Of a stretch of 64,000 bases of DNA, positions 1 through 8,072 are shown in pieces. Below the pieces are notes generated by a model. The model saw only the letters and a list, made by a program, of their open reading frames with translations, ran no database searches and was not told where the DNA came from. The position numbers were made by a program, and so were the translations under genes. The stretch is from Mesorhizobium sp. J428. Lineage in GTDB: Bacteria > Pseudomonadota > Alphaproteobacteria > Rhizobiales > Rhizobiaceae. How positions within the stretch are numbered: the stretch's first letter is position 1; the number at the start of each line of letters is the position of its first letter. The stretch covers positions 992,001-1,056,000 of the forward strand of contig NZ_JAJOMX010000001.1 of assembly GCF_024699925.1 (NCBI RefSeq). Reading direction: 5' to 3'.

Positions 1-660
1 TTCATGGCCTCGGGCGAGGAAGACTCGCCGCGCGGCAAACGCAAGAAGATCACCGCCTTCTTCGTCGACAAGGGCACGCCCGGCTTCACCGTCCGCGACG
101 GCTACCGCAACGTCTCGCACCGCGGCTACACCAATGCGATCCTCGAATTCGACGATTGCCGACTGCCCAGGGAGCAGATTTTGGGCGAGGTCCACAAGGG
201 CTTCGAGGTGGCGAATTCCTGGCTCGGTGCCACCCGCCTGCAGGTCGCCTCCACCTGCCTCGGCCGCGCCGAACGCGCCCTGCAGCACGCCATCGAATAT
301 GCCGCGCAGCGCGAACAGTTCGGCCAGCAGATCGGCAAGTTCCAGGGCGTCTCGTTCAAGCTCGCCGACATGGCGACCGAACTGAAGGCGGCGGAGCTTC
401 TCACCCGCGAGGCCGGCTGGAAATACGACGCCGGCACCGTCACCGACGAGGACATGGCGATGGCCAAGCTCAAGGCGACGGAGGTGCTAGCCTTCATCGC
501 CGACGAGGCGATCCAGATCCACGGCGGCATGGGCCTGATGGACGACCTGCCGCTGGAACGCATCTGGCGCGACGCCCGCGTCGAGCGCATCTGGGAGGGC
601 ACGAGCGAGATCCAGAGGCATATCATCAGCCGTGCGCTGCTCAGGGCAGTGGGTGGATGA
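1..660 (+). CDS. Acyl-CoA dehydrogenase, C-terminal part (5' end outside window)
   Basis: This is an FAD-dependent acyl-CoA dehydrogenase, which introduces an alpha,beta double bond into acyl-CoA thioesters in the cytoplasm. The frame is open through base 1, so the first ATG at 4 is not the start and the N-terminal half lies outside the window. The C-terminal helical domain is intact. It shows YAAQREQFGQQIG at about residue 99 of the visible part, QIHGGMGL at about 172, and RIWEGTSEIQ near the end, where the Glu of EGTS is the catalytic-base position in the medium-chain type. Downstream, an acyl-CoA synthetase and a carnitinyl-CoA-dehydratase-like crotonase point to catabolism of a short acyl or carnitine-like acid. 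The exact substrate cannot be read from the sequence. Confidence 0.93.
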   Translation, partial: FMASGEEDSPRGKRKKITAFFVDKGTPGFTVRDGYRNVSHRGYTNAILEFDDCRLPREQILGEVHKGFEVANSWLGATRLQVASTCLGRAERALQHAIEYAAQREQFGQQIGKFQGVSFKLADMATELKAAELLTREAGWKYDAGTVTDEDMAMAKLKATEVLAFIADEAIQIHGGMGLMDDLPLERIWRDARVERIWEGTSEIQRHIISRALLRAVGG

Positions 661-678
661 AGAGCTATGCAGCGCCCT

Positions 679-874
679 GTCCTTCTCCCCTTGTGGGAGA
701 AGGTGGCCGAACCGGAGCGTCAGCGAAGGTGAGGCCGGATAAGGGCTGCGTGGAGCGCGAGGGCGCAGGATTGATGCCAGTCGCGTCTCGCTCCAATGCG
801 TCTCGCCCCGTCCAACACCCCTCATCCGTCTCGGCCTTCCGCCGATCCAGCTTCTCCCACAAGGGGAGAAGGAC
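679..874. repeat. Palindromic intergenic repeat, about 196 bp, 24-bp inverted arms
   Basis: The arms at 679-703 and 851-874 are inverted copies (core CTTCTCCCCTTGTGGGAGAA), and each arm is itself nearly self-complementary, so the DNA can form nested hairpins. It fills the gap between the acyl-CoA dehydrogenase and the DUF2161 gene. The structure is typical of short mobile palindromic repeats scattered through Mesorhizobium-type genomes. It encodes no protein. It may act as a transcription end or mRNA stabiliser, but that is inference. Confidence 0.8.
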
Positions 875-887
875 TAGACCTTGCCCT

Positions 888-1610
888 ATGACCCGAATCC
901 GCGAGACCGACCTCTATCTCCCCGTGAAGCGCCTGCTCGAAGCGCAAGGCTACACGGTCAAGGGCGAGGTCGGCGCCGTCGATGTCGTCGCGGTGCGCGA
1001 AGGCGACGAGCCGGTCATCGTCGAGTTGAAGGCCGGCTTCTCGCTCTCTCTGTTCCATCAGGCCATCGCTCGGCAGACGATCACCGATGCGGTCTACATC
1101 GCCGTGCCGCGCGGCACCGGGCGCGCCTCGATGACTGCGCTTGCCGACAACACGGCGCTCTGCCGACGGCTCGGCCTCGGCCTCGTCACGGTCCGCCTGT
1201 CCGACGGCTTCGTCGAGATCCACTGCGACCCGGCGCCCTACAGGCCGCGGCAGTCCAAGCCGCGCAAGACCCGACTGCTACGCGAATTCGCGAAGCTCGT
1301 CGGCGATCCCAACAGCGGTGGATCGACCCGCCGCAAACTTATCACCGCCTACCGCCAGGAAGCGCTCATGTGCCTGCGGATGCTGACCGAGCAGGGTCCG
1401 ACCAAGGCGTCGGAGATCGCGCGGCAGACCCGCATCGCGCATGCGCGGCGGCTGATGGCCGACAACCATTACGGCTGGTTCGAGCGCGTCGAGACGGGCA
1501 TCTACGCCCTCAGCCCCAAGGGCCTCACGGCGGCGGCCGACTACGCCGTCGAGATCGAAAAGCTCGTCTCCAGCCGAGTCCCTGACCCGGACGCCACGAT
1601 CGCCCCATGA
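888..1610 (+). CDS. DUF2161 family protein with PD-(D/E)XK nuclease-like fold
   Basis: The 240-residue product has the core of a PD-(D/E)XK phosphodiesterase. Residues 27-50 read GAVDVVAV, then about ten residues later VIVELKAG, giving the D...(E)xK metal-site pattern. The C-terminal third (about 155-215) looks like a winged-helix unit. I recognise it as the DUF2161 family, whose substrate is unknown. The ATG at 888 is chosen because it begins a family-like N-terminus (TRIRETDLYLPVK) just after the upstream repeat; the open frame continues much further upstream only as an out-of-frame shadow of the dehydrogenase. Its stop overlaps the ATG of the synthetase by 4 bases (ATGA), so the two are probably co-translated. 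The family call is fairly secure; any DNA-cleaving role is inferred. Confidence 0.82.
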   Translation: MTRIRETDLYLPVKRLLEAQGYTVKGEVGAVDVVAVREGDEPVIVELKAGFSLSLFHQAIARQTITDAVYIAVPRGTGRASMTALADNTALCRRLGLGLVTVRLSDGFVEIHCDPAPYRPRQSKPRKTRLLREFAKLVGDPNSGGSTRRKLITAYRQEALMCLRMLTEQGPTKASEIARQTRIAHARRLMADNHYGWFERVETGIYALSPKGLTAAADYAVEIEKLVSSRVPDPDATIAP

Positions 1611-3852
1611 CCCGCCTCGAACGCCTGCTCCGCCCGAAATCCATCTGCGTCGTCGGCGGCGGCGGCTTCGGCACCAATGTCGTCAGGCAGACGCTGAAGA
1701 TGCGGTTCCCGGGCGAGCTCTGGGTCGTCCACCCGACCAAGGACACGGTCGAAGGTGTCACGGCCTACAAAACCATCGCCGATCTGCCCGGCGCGCCGGA
1801 TGCAGTCTTCATCGGCGTCAACCGTGGCCTCACCATCGACGTCATCCGTCAGCTGCGCGCCAGGGGCGCGGGCGGCGCGGTGTGTTTCGCGGCCGGCTTC
1901 CGCGAAACCGGCGACTACGATGCCGACGGCGAGCGTCTGCAGCGCGAACTGGTCGAGGCCGCCGGCGACATGCCGGTGATCGGGCCGAACTGCTACGGCC
2001 TGATCAACTATGCCGACGGCGCGCTGCTGTGGCCCGACCAGCACGGCGGCCGCCGGCTCGCGCCAGGCGAGACGGGTGCCGCGATCATCACCCAGTCCTC
2101 CAATATCGCCTGCAATCTGACCATGCAGACCCGCGGCCTCCCGGTCGCCTATCTGATGACGGCCGGCAACCAGGCGCAGACCGGCCTGTCCGAAATGGCG
2201 CTCGGGCTGATCGAGGACACCAGGGTCTCCTGCCTCGGCCTGCACATCGAGGGCTTCGACTCGGTGGCAGGCTTCGAGCGCCTCGCCGCCCGGGCACGCG
2301 AGCTGAGGAAGCCGATCGTAGCGATGAAGGTCGGTCGCTCGGAACAGGCCCGCGCCGCCACCGTCTCGCACACCGCCTCCCTCGCTGGCTCCGACGCCGC
2401 CTCGGATGCATTCCTGCGCCGCCTCGGCATCCCCCGCGTCGACACGATCCCCTCTTTCCTCGAAACCCTGAAGCTGTTCCACGCCGTCGGTCCGCTTCAC
2501 GGCAACACGCTGTCCTCGATGAGCTGCTCCGGCGGCGAGGCCTCCGTCATGGCCGACAGCGCCGAGGGGCGCCGCGTCCGCTTCCCGGCCCTGGCGCCCG
2601 AGCACAAGGCGCGCGTGGCCGAAGCACTGGGACCGCTGGTCGCCGTCGCCAATCCGCTCGACTACAACACCTACATCTGGAACAACGAGCCGGCGATGAC
2701 CGCGGCCTTCTCAGCGATGGTGTCCGGCGGCTTCGACCTCAACATGCTGGTGCTCGACTTCCCGCGCACCGACCGCTGTTCGGACGCCGACTGGTGGCCG
2801 ACGGTCAATGCCTTCGAGACGGCGCTGAAGGCGAACGGCGCGAAAGGCGCGATCGTCGCGTCGATGGGCGAGAACATCCCCGAAGCCCACGCCGAGGACC
2901 TGCTGCGACGCGGCATCGTGCCCATCCTCGGCATCGCCGAGTCGATGGACGCGGCCGAGGCGGCGGTGGTTGTTGGAGAGGCGTGGGCGCGGGCGGCTGC
3001 ACCGCCGATAGGTTCCGCCGCATCCCCCCCTCTGCGCTGCCGGGCATCTCCCCCTCAAGGGGGGAGATTGCGCATCAGGAGAGGTCTGCCCCTAGCGCAA
3101 ACGCAGATAAAAGAGACCCGTTGGCAGAACTGCCGATCTCCCCCCTTGAGGGGGAGATGCCCGGCAGGGCAGAGGGTGGTATCGCCGCCGCCACTCCCGA
3201 CGAAGCCGCCGCCAAATCCCTCCTCGCCGCGGCCGGCCTGCCCGTCCCCGAGGGCATGCGCGCCACGAGCGCCGATGAGGCCGTCGCTGCCGCCGAGACG
3301 CTCGGCTATCCCGTCGCCTTGAAGGCGCTGGGCGTCGCGCACAAGTCCGAAGCCGGCGCGGTGAAACTGAACCTGCGCGACGCCGAAGCCGTGCGTGCCG
3401 CTGCCGCCGCCATGGCCGGCCTCGGCACGGGCCTCTATGTCGAGCGCATGGTCACCGGCGCCGTGGCCGAACTCATCGTCGGCGTCAACCACGACCCGAT
3501 GTTCGGCCCGGTGATGACCGTCGGCAGCGGCGGCGTGCTGGTCGAGCTGCTAAAGGACTCGCGCACCCTGCTCTTGCCGTCGGGCCGTGACGAGATCGAG
3601 GCGGCGCTCCGCTCGCTCAGGCTGTTCCCGCTGCTCGACGGCTATCGCGGCCGGCCGAAGGCCGATCTTGCCGCCGCGATCGACGCGATCGCAGCCATTG
3701 CCGCTTTCGCGCTCGCAAATGTCGACGAACTGGTGGAACTCGACGTCAATCCACTCATACTATGCGAACGTGGCGCTTGGACGGCGGACGCGCTGATGGT
3801 GTTCGCCCCGATCTCAGACTTTCAGCGAGGTCGCATCCAAACCGCAACTTGA
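1607..3852 (+). CDS. Acetate--CoA ligase (ADP-forming) type acyl-CoA synthetase; repeat inserted between domains, one-base frameshift
   Basis: This two-domain enzyme makes acyl-CoA from acid, CoA and ATP with ADP as product. The first part (1607 to about 3010) has the CoA-binding Rossmann start VVGGGGFGTN, GPNCYGLI, the conserved SHTASLAG and SCSGGEAS. The second part (about 3185-3852) is an ATP-grasp domain with YPVALKALG, HKSEAGAVKL, VGSGGVLVELLKD and LDVNPLIL. Between them sits a palindromic repeat (3022-3180). The first part reads in frame 2 and the second in frame 1. Adding one C to the run of seven Cs at 3024-3030 joins them into about 748 residues, with the repeat contributing about 53 in-frame residues. 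If the shift is real, the ATP-grasp part could start at ATG 3157, which has GAGG five bases upstream. Confidence 0.85.
3022..3180. repeat. Palindromic repeat inserted inside the acyl-CoA synthetase gene
   Basis: Two inverted arms of about 46-48 bases (about 3022-3069 and 3134-3180) share CTGCCGGGCATCTCCCC and CTCAAGGGGGGAGAT. The total length of about 159 bases is divisible by three. It lies exactly at the linker between the CoA-ligase and ATP-grasp domains. Read in the frame of the downstream domain it is open throughout (peptide containing LPGISPSRGEI and SPLEGEMPGRAEGG). This resembles the in-frame palindromic elements described in Rickettsia, in a different sequence family. Confidence 0.85.
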
Positions 3853-3949
3853 GGTATTGCCCACCGGTATTTTCCTGAAATATCCCACCCCGTCGAGCGG
3901 CTCGCCGGTCGCCCCCAGCTTGACGACGAGCATCGTGCCGGAGGAGTTC

Positions 3950-4729
3950 ATGTCCGTTATCAAACTGCGCAGTGACGGCCCCGTGCTGGAGGTCACACTC
4001 GACCGGCCGAAGGCCAATGCCATCGACCTCGCCACCTCGCGCATGATGGGCGACACGTTCAAGGCCTTCCGCGACGATCCGGACCTGCGCGTGGCGATCG
4101 TCAAGACGGCCGGAGACAAGTTCTTCTCCGCCGGCTGGGACCTCAAGGCGGCCGCCTCCGGCGACGCGGTTGACGGCGACTACGGTGTCGGTGGCTTCGG
4201 CGGGCTGCAGGAACTGATCGACATGAACAAGCCGGTGATCGCCTGCGTCAATGGCATGGCGGTCGGCGGCGGCTTCGAACTGGCGCTGTCCTGCGACCTC
4301 ATCTACGCTTCCGAGCACTCCTCCTTCGCGCTGCCCGAAATCCGCGCCGGCACGCTTGCCGACGCCGCCACCATCAAGCTGCCGAAGCGTATCCCCTATC
4401 ACGTCGCCATGGACCTGCTGCTCACCGGCCGCTGGATGGACGTCCACGAGGCGCACCGCTGGGGCCTCGTCAACGAGGTGCTGCCGGCCGACCGGCTGGA
4501 AGCCCGCGTCTGGGAGGTCGCCCGCCTGCTCGCCTCCGGCCCGCCGCTCGTCTTCTCCGCCATCAAGGAGGTCGCCCGCGAGGCCGAGTCCATGGGATTC
4601 CAGGAAGCGATGAACTGGATCACCAAGCGCAAGTTCCGCACCGTCGACACGCTCTACGCCTCGGAAGACAACATGGAAGGCTTCAAGGCCTTCGCCGAGA
4701 AGCGCGATCCGGTGTGGAAGGGGAAGTAG
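3950..4729 (+). CDS. caiD: Carnitinyl-CoA dehydratase-like enoyl-CoA hydratase (crotonase family)
   Basis: This 259-residue crotonase-fold enzyme most likely hydrates crotonobetainyl-CoA or a related enoyl-CoA in the cytoplasm. It follows Escherichia coli CaiD closely in several stretches: LDRPKANAIDLATS near residue 20, DKFFSAGWDLKAA near 60, GGGFELALSCD near 105 (oxyanion-hole region), and the C-terminus FAEKRDPVWKG. The ATG at 3950 is preferred over the longer frame from 3857 because GGAGG lies just upstream and the extension has no family similarity. The neighbouring acyl-CoA dehydrogenase and acyl-CoA synthetase fit a short acyl-CoA route. No carnitine transporter or CoA-transferase is visible, so carnitine as substrate is inferred. 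Confidence 0.85.
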   Translation: MSVIKLRSDGPVLEVTLDRPKANAIDLATSRMMGDTFKAFRDDPDLRVAIVKTAGDKFFSAGWDLKAAASGDAVDGDYGVGGFGGLQELIDMNKPVIACVNGMAVGGGFELALSCDLIYASEHSSFALPEIRAGTLADAATIKLPKRIPYHVAMDLLLTGRWMDVHEAHRWGLVNEVLPADRLEARVWEVARLLASGPPLVFSAIKEVAREAESMGFQEAMNWITKRKFRTVDTLYASEDNMEGFKAFAEKRDPVWKGK

Positions 4730-4803
4730 TGGTTCACCCAGATGTAAAGGCAACCTACAGGATTTGCTTCCTCGCCCACATCGAGCTTAGTCGCATAAGG
4801 GAC

Positions 4804-4980
4804 ATGACCACGTCTTTAGCTTCCTTCGGCCCAATTTCGATCGCCGATTCTGAACGTGTCGTCGACGTCGATGTCAGAAAGCCCAGAAGGATCGACCATC
4901 TTCGGCGTCAGCTCACAGAGTGGGAACGCTGGGGATTTGTGCGTTGGTCCGAAAAGCCCGATCCGGAGCAATCACTGTGA
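4804..4980 (+). CDS. Small hypothetical protein
   Basis: The frame gives 58 residues from ATG 4804 and could extend to a GTG at 4729. I recognise no family. The last 35 residues (RKPRRIDHLRRQLTEWERWG region) look like a charged amphipathic helix. Base composition is visibly lower in GC than in both neighbours. Its TGA at 4978-4980 overlaps the GTG start of the esterase (GTGA), which suggests translational coupling and is the main reason to keep it. Confidence 0.35.
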   Translation: MTTSLASFGPISIADSERVVDVDVRKPRRIDHLRRQLTEWERWGFVRWSEKPDPEQSL

Positions 4981-5932
4981 CCGACTACACCGACCTGCTC
5001 GACGCCGAGACCTGGGCCTTCGTCGAGCGGACCAACTCCTTCTATCCGCCCGACACGATCGACTACACGATCGTCGAGCAGCGCGAGATCTACGACCGGA
5101 TGTGCCGCGAGTTCCATGCCGGCTATCCGGACGGGCTGGCCACCGAAACGACGGCGATCTCCACCCCGGCGCACGACATCCCCATCCGCATCTACCGCGC
5201 CGCGCGGCCCGACGCGGCTGCGATGGTGCTCTATTTCCACGGCGGCGGCTTCATGCTGGGCGGGCTGGAGAGCCATGACGACGTCTGCGCCGAACTCTGC
5301 CAGCGCACCGGCTTCGAGGTCGTCTCGGTCGACTACCGGCTTTGTCCCGAGCACATCTATCCGGCCTGTCACGAGGATGGCTACGCCGCCTTCGAGTGGG
5401 CGGCAGAGACCTATGCCGACCGCGCCATCGTACTCGCGGGCGACTCCGCCGGCGGCAACATCGCAGCGGCGATCGCCGGCCGCTACCGGCGCCATGCGCA
5501 TACGCCGGCCGGCCAGTACTAATCTATCCCGGCCTCGGCGGCGACCACACGAAGGGCTCCTATGTCACCCACGCCGACGCGCCGCTCTTGTCGATCCGCG
5601 ACATGGCCTTCTACCAGAAGATCCGCACCGGCGGCGCTGATGTGTCGAAGGACGCCGGCTTTGCACCGCTGCGCGACACGGACTTCTCCGGCCTGCCGCC
5701 GACCGTCTGCGTCACCGCCGAGTGCGATCCGCTCTCCTCTGACGGCCCCGCCTATCGCGACGCCATCCGCGCCGCCGGCGGCAGGGCGATCTCGATCGAG
5801 GAGAAGGGATTGGTCCACGGCTATCTGCGCGCGCGGCACACGGTCGGGCGCGCGCGAAAAAGCTTTGCGCGGATCGTCGCCGCCGTGCGAATGCTTGGCC
5901 TCGGACACTGGAACGAGGACGCCCTGACATGA
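4977..5932 (+). CDS. Alpha/beta hydrolase (hormone-sensitive-lipase type esterase), one-base frameshift
   Basis: This is a carboxylesterase of the HSL group acting on a soluble ester. The start is GTG 4977, with GGAG eight bases upstream. The first part (frame 3) carries the oxyanion-hole motif YFHGGGFMLGG and the nucleophile elbow LAGDSAGGN. The frame then hits a stop at 5520-5522. The second part continues in frame 2 from VLIYPGLGG and carries the Asp and His regions (AECDPLSSDG and GLVHGYL). Adding one base in the GGCC-rich stretch near 5505-5517 restores a 318-residue protein with all three catalytic residues. The stop overlaps the next ATG (ATGA). It is either a base-count error or a very recent mutation. 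Confidence 0.82.
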
Positions 5933-6285
5933 AACTGCCCCTGGCCGCCGCCTTCCTCGCTCTGGCGGTCCTTCCCGCCGGGGCGGCGGAGAACCGCTGC
6001 GGCTGGCTCGTAAACCCGACGCCGGGCAATTATTGGCTGACCGACAAGGACGCGACCTGGATCCTCGCCACGCAGGGCATCGAGGCGCCGGACGAGGTGA
6101 TGATGAACCTGCCGGAGTTCGACGAGCGCGAATATGTCGCTACCAACGGCAATTACGGCTATGGCTGCGCCTGCATCAGCGTCGATGTCGACACGGCGAA
6201 CAACAAGGTCCTGCGCGTCTATTCCGGCAAGACCCTGCCGCTGAAACGCTGCAAGGCCGACAAGAGCCTGCCGTCGCCCTATTGA
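5929..6285 (+). CDS. DUF4087 family exported protein
   Basis: This is a 118-residue protein with a clear signal peptide (MKLPLAAAFLALAVLPAGAA, cleavage before ENRCGW). The mature part (RCGWLVNPTPGNYWLTD, then WILATQG, YGYGCACI and LPLKRC) has four cysteines that could form two disulfides in the periplasm. I recognise it as DUF4087; its function is unknown. Its ATG overlaps the stop of the esterase by 4 bases, so it is probably the distal gene of that small operon. Confidence 0.8.
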   Translation: MKLPLAAAFLALAVLPAGAAENRCGWLVNPTPGNYWLTDKDATWILATQGIEAPDEVMMNLPEFDEREYVATNGNYGYGCACISVDVDTANNKVLRVYSGKTLPLKRCKADKSLPSPY

Positions 6286-6289
6286 GCGG

Positions 6290-6404
6290 CCGGCTAGAGC
6301 AATTCCAGCAAAAGTGCGCAGCGGTTTTGCGTTCGGAATTGCGCAAAAACAAAGAGATAGAGCATTTCCGGTGAACCAGTGTTCGCCGGAAATGCTCTAG
6401 CGGA
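6290..6404. repeat. Rhizobial intergenic repeat with two nested hairpins
   Basis: The first hairpin pairs GCAATTCC (6299-6306) with GGAATTGC (6335-6342), with GCAAAA/TTTTGC inside it. The second pairs TAGAGCATTTCCGG (6358-6371) perfectly with 6386-6399 across a 14-base loop. Elements beginning CTAGAGCAATTCCAGC are common between genes in Mesorhizobium-type genomes. It separates the DUF4087 gene from the cation transporter and may end transcription. Confidence 0.8.
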
Positions 6405-6416
6405 AACGGAGGCGAC

Positions 6417-7367
6417 ATGGCGAGCCAGGGCGGATCGAAGACGGTCATCTATGCCGCGCTGGCGGGCAACCTGCTGATCGCGGCGACCAAGTTCGTCGCG
6501 GCCTGGTTTACCGGCAGCTCGGCAATGCTGTCGGAAGGCGTGCACTCGCTGGTCGACACCGGCAATGGCGGGCTGCTGCTCTACGGCATGCACCGGGCCG
6601 CCCGTCCGCCGGACAGCAGCCACCCGTTCGGCCATGGCCGCGAGATCTACTTCTGGAGCTTCGTCGTCGCGCTGCTGGTCTTCGCGCTCGGCGCGGGCGT
6701 GTCCTTCTACGAGGGCGTGATCCACATCATGCATCCCGAGGAGATCAAGAACCCGCTGGTCAATTTCATCGTCCTCGGCCTGTCGATCGTCTTCGAGGGC
6801 TCGTCCTGGTATGTGGCGCTGCGCGAATTCCGCAAGACCAAGGGCAATCTCGGTTACATAGAAGCCGTCCGCAAATCCAAGGACCCCAGCGTCTTCACCG
6901 TCCTGTTCGAGGACTCGGCCGCTTTGCTCGGCCTGGTCATCGCGCTCGCGGGCGTCGCCGGCGCGCATCTGCTGCGCATGCCGGAGCTCGACGGCGCGGC
7001 CTCCATCGGCATTTCGCTCGTGCTGGCCGGCACGGCGATCTTCCTCGCCCGCGAGACCAAGGGGCTTTTGATGGGCGAGCCCGCCTCGCCTGAAATCCAG
7101 GCGCGCGTGCTCGAAATCGTCCAGGCCGATCCCGCCGTGCACAAGGCCAACGGCGTGCTGACCGTCCATATCGGTCCACACCAGATCGTCATCGGCCTCA
7201 GCGCCGATTTCGAGGACACGCTGACCACGCCCGAGATCGAGGCCTGCGTCGAGCGCATCGAGGCAAGACTGCGCGAGGCGGTGCCGGAGATCACCGGCGT
7301 CTTCGTCAAGCCGCAGACCTCCGGCGAATGGCGCCAGCGGCGCGACGAGATCCTGGCCAATGGCTGA
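6417..7367 (+). CDS. Cation diffusion facilitator family transporter
   Basis: This is a 316-residue inner-membrane divalent-cation/proton antiporter of the CDF family. About six membrane segments are visible, from YAALAGNLLIAATKFVAAW at the start to the region near residue 205. Metal-site signatures are present: SEGVHSLVDTGN in the second segment and HPFGHGRE at about 68. The C-terminal 100 residues form the cytoplasmic domain (VLTVHIGPHQIVIGLSADF). GGAGG lies seven bases before the ATG. The metal cannot be assigned. The stop overlaps the next gene by 8 bases. Confidence 0.92.
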   Translation: MASQGGSKTVIYAALAGNLLIAATKFVAAWFTGSSAMLSEGVHSLVDTGNGGLLLYGMHRAARPPDSSHPFGHGREIYFWSFVVALLVFALGAGVSFYEGVIHIMHPEEIKNPLVNFIVLGLSIVFEGSSWYVALREFRKTKGNLGYIEAVRKSKDPSVFTVLFEDSAALLGLVIALAGVAGAHLLRMPELDGAASIGISLVLAGTAIFLARETKGLLMGEPASPEIQARVLEIVQADPAVHKANGVLTVHIGPHQIVIGLSADFEDTLTTPEIEACVERIEARLREAVPEITGVFVKPQTSGEWRQRRDEILANG

Positions 7368-7839
7368 TCTGTCGCCCATCGGCGAGGAGGCGCTGCCCGC
7401 CATCCTTGCGCTCAACAACGAGCATGCGCGCGAACTCTCCTGGCTGGAGCTGCCGAAGCTCAGGCATCTCGTCGGCGAAGCCTTCCTGGCGCTGCGCGCC
7501 GGCGAAGCCGACGCCTTCCTGCTCGCCTTCGACCAGGACGCCGACTACGATTCCGTCAACTTCCTCTGGTTCAAGGCCCGCTACCCGCGCTTTGCCTATG
7601 TCGACCGCGTGGCCGTTGCCAGCCATGCCCGCGGTCGCGGCCTCGCCCGCGCCTTCTACGAGACGCTGTTCGCCAGGGCCCGCGCCGCCGGCCACACCGT
7701 CGTGGCCTGCGAGGTCAATTCCGACCCGCCCAATCCCGGCTCCGACGCATTCCATGCCGCGATGGGCTTTCGGGAGGTGGGATCGGCCGCGATCTACGGC
7801 GGCGAGCGGTCGGTGCGGTATTTCGTGCGGGAACTGTAG
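7360..7839 (+). CDS. GNAT family N-acetyltransferase
   Basis: This 159-residue protein has the GNAT acetyl-CoA-binding pattern: YVDRVAVASHARGRGLARAFY (motif A with RGRGLA), followed by the CEVNSDPPNPGSDAFHAAMGF region typical of motif B. The acceptor is unknown. It overlaps the 3' end of the cation transporter gene by 8 bases, so the two are probably co-expressed, although a functional link is not obvious. Confidence 0.88.
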   Translation: MADLSPIGEEALPAILALNNEHARELSWLELPKLRHLVGEAFLALRAGEADAFLLAFDQDADYDSVNFLWFKARYPRFAYVDRVAVASHARGRGLARAFYETLFARARAAGHTVVACEVNSDPPNPGSDAFHAAMGFREVGSAAIYGGERSVRYFVREL

Positions 7840-7860
7840 GGGGCCAGGGCGAGCGCACCG

Positions 7861-8043
7861 GCGCAACGCCGCAACGCCACAACGCCACAATCACCCCCTC
7901 ACCGTCACGCTTCGCGTGCCACCTCTCCCCCTGCCCGGGGGAGAGGAGACGTCAATCGCCGAGGCGCGACGCCGACACTGCCACTCCTCGCCCCCATGAA
8001 ATGGGGAGAGGTGGATCGGGCGAAGCCCGAGACGGTGAGGGGG
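7861..8043. repeat. Short tandem repeat followed by a palindromic intergenic repeat
   Basis: Bases 7861-7892 hold about four imperfect 8-base units (GCGCAACG, CCGCAACG, CCACAACG, CCACAATC). They are followed by an element with inverted arms at 7894-7931 (CCCCCTCACCGTCACGCT...CACCTCTCCCC) and 8003-8043. The element lies between the convergent acetyltransferase and pcaF genes, so bidirectional termination is plausible. The tandem units have no spacers and are not CRISPR. Confidence 0.7.
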
Positions 8044-8072
8044 CTTGCACCCGTCGAGTTATGCGAGAGCGC

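Noticed and set aside
1541..2605. Long open frame on the minus strand opposite the acyl-CoA synthetase
   Set aside because: It is a high-GC shadow of a clearly conserved plus-strand gene, with no recognisable motif. The same applies to similar long antisense frames at 12543-13811, 14690-16168, 31835-33127, 43175-44539 and 46596-48095.
7861..7892. Short tandem units that could suggest a CRISPR array
   Set aside because: The units are 8 bases long, contiguous and without spacers, and no cas gene is present.
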